Of a DNA stretch of 33,553 nt, positions 20,456-27,821 are shown piece by piece; within the stretch, counting starts at the first letter, position 1, and each line of letters begins with the position of its first letter. Made by a program: the position numbers and the translations under genes. Origin of the DNA: Kiritimatiellia bacterium. GTDB lineage: Bacteria > Verrucomicrobiota > Kiritimatiellia > RFP12 > JAAYLN01. The notes under the pieces were generated by a model. The model had not been told where the DNA came from. It did no database searches and saw only the letters and a program-made list of their open reading frames with translations. The stretch is from NCBI GenBank assembly GCA_028718445.1, contig JAQULY010000005.1:1-33553 (forward strand), read 5' to 3'.

Positions 20456-23400
20456 CTACGTCAGTTTGACCGGGCGGCTCAGGATCAGGGAGACCGGCCC
20501 CAGCAACCCCGAAGTGGTGTCCCCATGGTACAGGGTGGGGATGGTGACAAAGTGGTTGGCCAGCGTGTTGCACACCATGATCTCGAGCCGGTTGGCGCCG
20601 GGTTGGACATAGCCTGAGAGGTCAACTTTCCAGGGGGGCGCGCAGAGCGCGCGGACTTGCCGCCCATTGACATGGACTTCCGCGCTTGCTGCGACTGCTC
20701 CCAGATCCAGCACAACCCTTCCCGTCGCCTGGGCATCCGTCAGTTCGAATGAACGGCGATACCAGGCTCCCCCCGAATACGTTTTCAGAACACCCGTCTC
20801 AGCCCAATTGCCCGCCGGCAACCGTCCAGTGCCGCAGTCCAACCGGATCGGTTCCGGAATGGACGCGCCGCAGTAACAGCCACGGTCCTGCACGATGCGA
20901 AGAGCGACGATCGCGGGGGCCGCCGTCGGTTCGCTGACTTCCAGGCGCCAGGAGGAAGATTGCATGTCCGTCCGAACGAGGATCGCTTGCCGCCTCACCC
21001 GGCAGGGCCTTCCATTGACCCATGCTTCCACGGAACCCCGCGCGCTCAAGGTCAAGGCTTTCAAACCGGGCGGGGCCGTGAACCGATACCATCCCGCGGG
21101 ATTCGGTCTTTCCGGGGCGACATCGAAGGGGATAACGGAGGGATCGTTCAACCACCGCATGGCGAGGGGGATGCCGGGATCTCCGGCAGCCTGGCCTTCG
21201 AGCCGGAACACGATGTGTGTCCGGCCGGTGCTTTCGAAGCGCACCAGCAGGGGATTGGCTCCGGCTTTCAGGGAAACCCTTTCGTCCGGATTGACGGCAC
21301 GCCCGTTGAGATAGATGGCAACCGGCTTCAGTTCACCCATCAGGATGCGGGCCATTCCGTCTCGAGGCGCCCAGGCCGTGGTCCATAGATAGTAAACGCA
21401 GCCTTCCGGTTCAGCGGCATAGTGGAATCCTTTCGCCACGCCAGGACCGCCGCCTTCCTTCCTTCCAAGGGTGATGAAATCGTCCGATACGATCGCCTTC
21501 AGCCCATGATAGCCTTGAGGACCGGGGTCGTCTTCCACTCCCCATCGCATGGAGAAGCTCATGGGTTGCCAGGCGAGAACCTTTCCATGGACGAGGATCG
21601 GTTTGGTGGGGTCCACGCTCTTTGGATCCAAAAGAAGCGCATCCGCCTGGTTCGGCAACGGGCCCAGCTTCCAGAATCGGGGGCCGACGGTATTGGTGAC
21701 CCATGGCCAGGCGCTGTCGTCCAGATCCGCCTTTTCCCAGCCTGGGTTGGGAAGCGTTTCATCCGCATATCGGAACTGTCGCGCTTCGGGGCCGATCAGC
21801 GTCGGCTCCGGGGGTTGTGAAAAATCGCCCCACCGGTTGTCCAGAACCGGTTTCAACTCAAAGTCCCAGGGACCATCCAGGGGAATGACGGTGGGATCTT
21901 CGGCTTGACCGCGAAGGGTGACCAGGCGGTCGCCTGCGCGAACCCTTGCCGTCTTGGGACCGCCCGTGAGGGAGTAACCCTCCACGTGGACTCGATTCCG
22001 TCGCATGACGGCGGCGGACAGTTCCTCCAGACCCGACTCTTCCACCGCGAGGGCGGGAGCGCCCGGACTGAACACGATCACTTGGATTTCGGAGGCTTCG
22101 CCCGGCAGGACGACCATCGTTCCCTTGGAGCTGCGGGTAAAAGCGTGAAGAGGTTGGGTTGATCCGGTCCAGGGATCCCAGCGTTCCGCCTTACCATGGG
22201 CGCGGAAAAAACATTCCGTATTGCGCGGAAACCCATATAAGGCGTAGACATCCCGGCGGCCGATGCGCCGGTGCAGGAAGCAGGCGTCGGGATGATCGCC
22301 ACTGGCGCGCACGTCCGGCGTGAAGGCTTCCCGGATAAGGGATACCGCGTGAGCGGAGGCGGGTGCGACGACCGCCATGCCGCCTTCTGGACTTCGTCGG
22401 ACGTGGGGTTCTTGCAGGCTATGTGCCCTTGCCGCCGGCAGGCCAAAGAGGTCGGCCACCTGTCGATCAAGGCCCGGATCGCTGCGTCCGGTCCGGTCAC
22501 TGGCTTCCGGCAGGGCGCCGATGGCGATGACGATGCCACCTTTTCTGTAAAACTCAACCGCTTGGTCGAGGGTGGACTGCCGGAGCGCGCGCATCGCGGG
22601 TAGCACCAGGACACGGTAGTCTTCGCCCGAGACCCTCAGATGGCCGTCCGAGGCGGCCGCCCGCTCCAGGGATTCGAAATCCATGAAATCAAAATCGACG
22701 CCGGCGGCATACAGAAGTCGCCCGACTTCGAACGCCGTCTCCACGGACCGTTCCCCCTCCATTCCGGCTTCCATGGATGCCACCGGGTACACGACGGCCA
22801 CGTCGCAGCAGTGATGGCCCTGACTGAGCAGATAGCTCAGACGCTCGAAGCATTTCATGGCGCCGCCCATGTGCGTCCAGTAGGGCATGTTGAAGTGGTT
22901 GTCGGGCGGCGCCCACTCCCACCAGCCGCCGTGCATCGAGTAAGAGAGGCCGTGGAGGGTCAGCAAATTCTGTCCCATCAGGAAATTTCGGAACGTGGCC
23001 CGCGTGACCTCGGCGGGCGTGGTCCCCCAACCGCTGCCATAGTAGCCCTCCAGCCAGACGCGCGGCCGGAGGTAAAGATGGGCGATGGAACTGGCGACCT
23101 TGTTTTTGACGACATCCGCTCCCAGCCCGGGCTGGTCGCAGCCCGGCCCCTGGTTCCAGCGCTGGGTGCGGAAATAGTCGCCGAACTCCACCACGTCATA
23201 GCCGCGACCCCCGTGATCACAGCCATAGATCATGCCGCGTTTCTGATGCCACTCATAGATGGGTTTGAAGTAATGCTCCTCCTCCAGCGCCACCATCACG
23301 TCGCTGTAGTCTAGGCGGATTTTCGGCGTCCGGGGCCCGATGTCCATAAAGAGGGCCGGCAGTTCCGGGATCACGTCGTAACCCTTCCGCTTTTGGAAGG

Positions 23401-24253
23401 TCTGGGGGAGGGCGTGGTGCCACAGCCAGCCTCGGAGGCCGAACCCCAATTCATCGGAGAAGAAGAAGTTCAGCGCGCGGCCCGCTTCGCCGGGAAGGTG
23501 GTCTTCCATCCTCTGGAAAAACTTCTCGATGATTTTACGGCCCATGGCCGGGTTCAAGGGATCAATGGACGAGGGGATGACCCGGGTGTGGACGGCGGCC
23601 ACACGCCAGCGCCCTTCCGGCGGAAGCCACGTCAGGACGTTCTCCCGGACCGCCTTTCTGAGATCGACGGACTCCCCGTCCGCGCGGTGCTCGGCCATGC
23701 GGAAAGCCGTCACCGCGATTGCCCCTTCGGGTACGGTCCAGTTCAGCGGGCATCCCCCCTCCGCATCGCAGATGGAAGTGGTCAGCAGGGAACCATGCAG
23801 GGAAGCGTTTTCTTTCAGGATTTCATCCACGTACCAGCCCTGTCCCAGCCAGTTCAGCGTGTAGTCGCTGAGGCTGACGGCCATGCCATGTCTCCTCGCC
23901 TCACCCGCGAACCATTGGACAAGCCCCCACCATTTTTCCGAAAACAGAGGCGGATCGCTGGGGTACGTGAGTCCCCAGGAGTAGCCGCCCACAGGGCTGT
24001 GGGAGTAGTTGATCTGGAGGCCCATGACCCCCTGGCCGCTCAGTCTATCGATTTGCCAGGCCAGTCGTTCCCGGGTGAGCGGATCGCCCAGCCACCAGTG
24101 GAAGGCGACTTCGCCGTAACCGGGAGGGGGAGTAAGGAAGCCGGGACGGACATCCAGCGATTTCGCACGGCTTGGAAAGCCGATAGCCCCGGCTGGGGGC
24201 TGCGTGGGGCGGAAGCAATCCCGGGAGAAACGGGAGGATGTGCCGGTCTTCAT
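20456..24253 (-). CDS. Alpha-L-rhamnosidase-like protein (GH106-type) with C-terminal GH2-like sandwich
   Basis: FLTPPPGYGEVAFHWWLGDPLTRERLAWQIDRLSGQGVMGLQINYSH...FFSDELGFGLRGWLWHHALPQTFQKRKGYDVIPELPALFMDIG. C-terminal YRRSFELTDAQATGRVVLDLGAVAASAEVHVNGRQVRALCAPPWKVDLSGYVQPGANRLEIMV. On the minus strand CGGAG precedes ATG 24253; the ORF extends to 24361. Confidence 0.82.
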   Translation of the reverse strand: MKTGTSSRFSRDCFRPTQPPAGAIGFPSRAKSLDVRPGFLTPPPGYGEVAFHWWLGDPLTRERLAWQIDRLSGQGVMGLQINYSHSPVGGYSWGLTYPSDPPLFSEKWWGLVQWFAGEARRHGMAVSLSDYTLNWLGQGWYVDEILKENASLHGSLLTTSICDAEGGCPLNWTVPEGAIAVTAFRMAEHRADGESVDLRKAVRENVLTWLPPEGRWRVAAVHTRVIPSSIDPLNPAMGRKIIEKFFQRMEDHLPGEAGRALNFFFSDELGFGLRGWLWHHALPQTFQKRKGYDVIPELPALFMDIGPRTPKIRLDYSDVMVALEEEHYFKPIYEWHQKRGMIYGCDHGGRGYDVVEFGDYFRTQRWNQGPGCDQPGLGADVVKNKVASSIAHLYLRPRVWLEGYYGSGWGTTPAEVTRATFRNFLMGQNLLTLHGLSYSMHGGWWEWAPPDNHFNMPYWTHMGGAMKCFERLSYLLSQGHHCCDVAVVYPVASMEAGMEGERSVETAFEVGRLLYAAGVDFDFMDFESLERAAASDGHLRVSGEDYRVLVLPAMRALRQSTLDQAVEFYRKGGIVIAIGALPEASDRTGRSDPGLDRQVADLFGLPAARAHSLQEPHVRRSPEGGMAVVAPASAHAVSLIREAFTPDVRASGDHPDACFLHRRIGRRDVYALYGFPRNTECFFRAHGKAERWDPWTGSTQPLHAFTRSSKGTMVVLPGEASEIQVIVFSPGAPALAVEESGLEELSAAVMRRNRVHVEGYSLTGGPKTARVRAGDRLVTLRGQAEDPTVIPLDGPWDFELKPVLDNRWGDFSQPPEPTLIGPEARQFRYADETLPNPGWEKADLDDSAWPWVTNTVGPRFWKLGPLPNQADALLLDPKSVDPTKPILVHGKVLAWQPMSFSMRWGVEDDPGPQGYHGLKAIVSDDFITLGRKEGGGPGVAKGFHYAAEPEGCVYYLWTTAWAPRDGMARILMGELKPVAIYLNGRAVNPDERVSLKAGANPLLVRFESTGRTHIVFRLEGQAAGDPGIPLAMRWLNDPSVIPFDVAPERPNPAGWYRFTAPPGLKALTLSARGSVEAWVNGRPCRVRRQAILVRTDMQSSSWRLEVSEPTAAPAIVALRIVQDRGCYCGASIPEPIRLDCGTGRLPAGNWAETGVLKTYSGGAWYRRSFELTDAQATGRVVLDLGAVAASAEVHVNGRQVRALCAPPWKVDLSGYVQPGANRLEIMVCNTLANHFVTIPTLYHGDTTSGLLGPVSLILSRPVKLT

Positions 24254-24317
24254 GCGGGGGCTCCGAATTCTGCGGTTCTGCGGTTCACCAGGAATAGGGC
24301 GAAACGCATGGTCCTTT

Positions 24318-24863
24318 TCATACCGGCGGAGGAAGAGTCTTGGGGTTGATCGCGGCGGCAATGGCGTCCGCGATGTTCTCGATATCGATCAGCGGTTCCG
24401 TTGCGTCGGCCATGGGCGAGATGTCGCCGGTTTCGGGATTCCAGTCGATCGGACCGTAGCGCGCCGTGACATCGAGACTCCGCAGCAGACATTCGTAGGC
24501 GTCCCCGCTGCTGTAGTGCCAGAACTCGTAAGGGTAGGCCAAGAAACCGCCATCCTCAATGATGGCGTCTATCCTCAATATCCATCCGCGCCGGTTCATC
24601 TTCTCGGCGGCGCGAATTAATCCAGGTATCCCTCCGCGGCGCAGCACGAAACGGCGCGGAGATCCATTCGCATGTGGTTCGGATGCAAACGCCACTTCCA
24701 CTCCCGCTTCGCGTGCCACCGGGCCAAGCGCAACCAGTGGTTCGCCGCATTCCGCCACCGGGTGCCGCAAGGCTCGCATCATGAAGCCGTGCGCCTCGTC
24801 CAGTTTTAGCGCCCAGTACTCCCTTCGCGCGACGTCTTCCGATTTACCCGTTTCCTTCAACAT
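24318..24863 (-). CDS. M15/VanX (D-Ala-D-Ala dipeptidase)-like protein, apparently shortened
   Basis: 181 aa. AAEKMNRRGWILRIDAIIEDGGFLAYPYEFWHYSSGDAYECLL carries an ExWH-type motif. The expected upstream SxHxxGxAxD metal-binding motif is not seen. Confidence 0.5.
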   Translation of the reverse strand: MLKETGKSEDVARREYWALKLDEAHGFMMRALRHPVAECGEPLVALGPVAREAGVEVAFASEPHANGSPRRFVLRRGGIPGLIRAAEKMNRRGWILRIDAIIEDGGFLAYPYEFWHYSSGDAYECLLRSLDVTARYGPIDWNPETGDISPMADATEPLIDIENIADAIAAAINPKTLPPPV

Positions 24864-24910
24864 TGGCTGCCTTTATGATGTGGCCCGCATTCTATACAGA
24901 AGAAATGTCC

Positions 24911-24939
24911 TTGACCAGTCATATGTTACGTATTATTCT
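24911..24939 (+). promoter_or_regulatory. Sigma70-like promoter of AraR-type regulator copy 1
   Basis: TTGACC (24911-24916), 17-bp spacer, TATTCT (24934-24939). The same architecture precedes copy 2. Confidence 0.6.
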
Positions 24940-24952
24940 TGCGTCCGTAGCG
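24926..24952. promoter_or_regulatory. Candidate operator dyad, copy 1: GTTACG-N15-CGTAGC
   Basis: Inverted half-sites overlapping the -10 region and abutting the SD. 5 of 6 positions are symmetric here; copy 2 is perfect. Confidence 0.45.
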
Positions 24953-24962
24953 GAGATAAATA

Positions 24963-26075
24963 ATTAATCTGGATTTTGAAATCAAGCCGGCCGAGCCGGC
25001 CGACGTACAACTGGGACGTTTTCTGCGCCGCCAGATCACATCCGGAACGCTGGCGCCGGAAACACGGCTGCCTCCGACCCGAGAACTGGCCCGGCGCTGG
25101 CATGTGAACAACGAGACCATCGGCCGCGCCCTCGCGCCACTGACGGCCGAAGGGCTGCTGGTCCGCGCCCCCAAGCGCGGCACGTTCGTCCGGGCCGCCA
25201 CGGACAAGACGCTCATCGGCGTGTTGTTCGGTCCCAGCCTGACGGACGAGACCGCGCATTTCTACCGCGCGATGCTCAAGGCGTTCTCGGTGGAGCTCAG
25301 GGAACGCAAAAGCTTGCGCCGGTCATTCGATGGATTGTTCGTGAGACTCGGGTCGAACGACCCGGACGAAGCACATGCCCGCCGGCATTTGATCTCGGAA
25401 CTGGGGCACCATCGGTTCTCGGGGCTGATCGAGTTCGCGTTCAGCAGCTACGCCTTTCCCGACTTGGCCTTGGCTCGAACTCAGCCCCGGGTGTGTTTCG
25501 AGTCTTCGCGGGCCGACACCGATGCTGTGGTTGATTCCACGGTTTACGGTCGAACCAGCGTCGAGTTCCTGGCACGGCTCGGCCGCCGTCGGATCGCCGT
25601 TTTTTTGCCGAACAAGGCGTTGTCCCCCGGGAAGTTGGACGCCATCGTCAGCGCCGCTGCGAGCGAGATGGGACTTCCGCAACCCCGGATGGTGGAAGTG
25701 TCACTGCCGCCCCGGCAAGGATATGAGGTCGAGCAGGCGGCATTCAACGCGGCCGTGGAGATGCTCCGCGGGTGGGCGCGGTTGAACGATGAAGACAGGC
25801 CGGACGCCCTGCTGGTCTCCGATGACATCATCATGCGCGCCGTGGCCCTGGCCTTGATCAAGGAGCGCGTGCGGGTGCCGGAGGATTTGTTGGTAATCAC
25901 ACAGGCCAGCGAAGGCGTCGAACTGCATTACGGGATTCCTGTCGTTCGATACGAGTTCTCGACGCGTGAAATGGCGCGCGCACTCGTGGACCTGCTGTGG
26001 AAACGAATGCAGGGCGCGGACACCGGTCCGTTGCCGATCCGGTTTGTGGGGAAGATCAGGGCCGGCAACCCGTAA
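24963..26075 (+). CDS. GntR-HTH / LacI-type effector transcriptional regulator (AraR-like), probable non-canonical start
   Basis: NLDFEIKPAEPADVQLGRFLRRQITSGTLAPETRLPPTRELARRWHVNNETIGRALAPLTAEGLLVRAPKRGTFVRA is a GntR winged HTH. LacI-like tail ...DRPDALLVSDDIIMRAVALALIKERVRVPEDLLVITQASEG. An in-frame TAA at 24957-24959 closes the frame upstream. No ATG/GTG/TTG occurs before GTG 25104, which lies inside the HTH. Confidence 0.85.
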   Translation: MNLDFEIKPAEPADVQLGRFLRRQITSGTLAPETRLPPTRELARRWHVNNETIGRALAPLTAEGLLVRAPKRGTFVRAATDKTLIGVLFGPSLTDETAHFYRAMLKAFSVELRERKSLRRSFDGLFVRLGSNDPDEAHARRHLISELGHHRFSGLIEFAFSSYAFPDLALARTQPRVCFESSRADTDAVVDSTVYGRTSVEFLARLGRRRIAVFLPNKALSPGKLDAIVSAAASEMGLPQPRMVEVSLPPRQGYEVEQAAFNAAVEMLRGWARLNDEDRPDALLVSDDIIMRAVALALIKERVRVPEDLLVITQASEGVELHYGIPVVRYEFSTREMARALVDLLWKRMQGADTGPLPIRFVGKIRAGNP

Positions 26076-26135
26076 CGGGACATGCCGATTGAGTATGGTT
26101 TGGTAGAGCTTGTGACTTGATGGGTAACGATAGAG

Positions 26136-27692
26136 ATGCGTATGAAGACAGGCATTGCAGATACAGGCATTCGTAGAGAACTGAGCTGTATGGGAACCAT
26201 GTTGTTTCTGTTCCTGTTCGGAAGCGCAAAGGGGCAGGCTGTCGAGCCGACAAATATCGCAAATCTGCAGCTCTGGCTCAAGGCCGACTCCGGGGTATAC
26301 GCCGATCAGGCGGGAACCACGCCAGCGATGAATGGAACGGCTGTTCAGCGCTGGGAGGACCAGTCCGGCAACGACAAGCACCTGACTTCGGTCGGCACAA
26401 GCGAGAACGCCATCCTGCGGTCGTCGGTTGCGGGTCTCTGTAAACGGGCCGCGGTGGAATTCACGGGAACGACCAATGGTATTCTTGAGCTCGTTAACCA
26501 AACACTGGCCATCACCAACGATTTGACGGTATTCGTCGTCACACAGTTCAACCTCATAACGAACCATCAAACATTCATCGCAAATCGCTATAGCACTTTC
26601 GGATGGGACTTCTATCATTATTCCGCGGACCTCAAGATGTGTGTCAAGGCCACTGCAACCTGGCCCAAGGACTTTGTGATGCTGCAGAATGGTCTCAGCA
26701 CCAACTGGTTGTTCGCAACCGGGCTGCGCATCGGAACCACAAACAGTGTCAGCGTCAATCGCGCTCTGACGACTTCCGCCGTGGGATCGTCCGGCCCCAT
26801 CAGCTACCATGCCAATAGCAGGCTGACAGTCGGCGGGCTATCAGACAATTCTCAACAATATGTTGGTCAGATGGCTGAGGTTGTCGTCTACAATAGAGCG
26901 CTCACGAGTGGGGAGCGCTCCCAGGTGGAAGCGTACCTCTACGCCAGGTACTATGATCGCCCGGATAGCTCCACACCACCCATTGCGCACTGGAAGCTGG
27001 ATGAGACCAGCGGCCCGGTCCTTGCGGACTCGTCGAAAGATGGTCTTTACCCCATGACTCTAAACGGCGAGACGCCATCCGCTGCGCTCGGGTCAGCGGA
27101 CGTGCCTTCAGGAATGCCCGCCGGAAGCAAGAGCGTCTTCTTCAATGCAAATGATCGCAAGGGAGAGTTGGCAACCCGCGCCTATACGGCATCACTGTGC
27201 GGTTCAACTTTTACCGCGGCTGCCTGGGTAAAGCCAAACGACAGTACCCCCGACTCATTGCAGGAATTCATTTTCGGACCGTATGGAACAACTGTTTTTA
27301 CCGGTTGGTCCATGAGATGGTATGATGGCCCATTTTTCTCTCAGCAGATCGGCGCTGACAATAAATGGTACGGCGGCGTGTCTAGCGCGAAATTAGCGGC
27401 AGGATTGTGGTATCATATTGTTTTTCAGATCGAAGACAACGGGACCAAAGACAACTATCGTCTCTACGTGAACGGCGCGCTCGCGAACGAAGCGTTGGCG
27501 GGGCCGAACTATACACCGAGCGCAACGGCGTCTTTCGTTCTCGGCGGCCGACACGACTATACACGCTGGGATGGGGGGCTGGATGACGTGCAGTACTACG
27601 ACTACACGTTGACCGCCAAAGACGTTGCGTTCCTGTACCACAACCCCGGCGCAACAATCCCCCCGCCGCCCACCATTGTCTTGATCAAGTAG
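26136..27692 (+). CDS. Secreted LamG/concanavalin-like protein (two LamG-like modules)
   Basis: PTNIANLQLWLKADSGVYADQAGTTPAMNGTAVQRWEDQSGNDKHLT and IAHWKLDETSGPVLADSSKDGLYPMTLNG...WYHIVFQIEDNGTKDNYRLYVNG...GGLDDVQYYDYTLTAKDVAFLYHNPG. Hydrophobic N-terminus MGTMLFLFLFGSAKG. C-terminus PTIVLIK. Confidence 0.85.
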   Translation: MRMKTGIADTGIRRELSCMGTMLFLFLFGSAKGQAVEPTNIANLQLWLKADSGVYADQAGTTPAMNGTAVQRWEDQSGNDKHLTSVGTSENAILRSSVAGLCKRAAVEFTGTTNGILELVNQTLAITNDLTVFVVTQFNLITNHQTFIANRYSTFGWDFYHYSADLKMCVKATATWPKDFVMLQNGLSTNWLFATGLRIGTTNSVSVNRALTTSAVGSSGPISYHANSRLTVGGLSDNSQQYVGQMAEVVVYNRALTSGERSQVEAYLYARYYDRPDSSTPPIAHWKLDETSGPVLADSSKDGLYPMTLNGETPSAALGSADVPSGMPAGSKSVFFNANDRKGELATRAYTASLCGSTFTAAAWVKPNDSTPDSLQEFIFGPYGTTVFTGWSMRWYDGPFFSQQIGADNKWYGGVSSAKLAAGLWYHIVFQIEDNGTKDNYRLYVNGALANEALAGPNYTPSATASFVLGGRHDYTRWDGGLDDVQYYDYTLTAKDVAFLYHNPGATIPPPPTIVLIK

Positions 27693-27790
27693 CGCGCATG
27701 CTGGTGCCGTTGGATATGCTGGTTGTCACACAGGCCAGCGAAGGCGCCGAGCTGCATTGTCACCGATACGGTTTGTGGTGAAGATCAGAG
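27670..27790 (+). pseudogene. Degenerate remnant of the 3' end of an AraR-type regulator, with an internal deletion
   Basis: CTTGATCAAGTAGCGCGCATGCTGGTGCCGTTGGATATGCTGGTTGTCACACAGGCCAGCGAAGGCGCCGAGCTGCATT matches CTTGATCAAGGAGCGCGTGCGGGTGCCGGAGGATTTGTTGGTAATCACACAGGCCAGCGAAGGCGTCGAACTGCATT of the 24963 regulator. After a jump of roughly 100 bp, CGATACGGTTTGTGGTGAAGATCAG matches CGATCCGGTTTGTGGGGAAGATCAG. Confidence 0.85.
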
Positions 27791-27821
27791 AAGAAAAACA
27801 CTCCAGCGTTGAGGAATGAAC

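Noticed and set aside
22640-24349. Plus-strand ORFs 22640-23314 and 23393-24349
   Set aside because: Shadow frames of the GH106-like gene on the minus strand.
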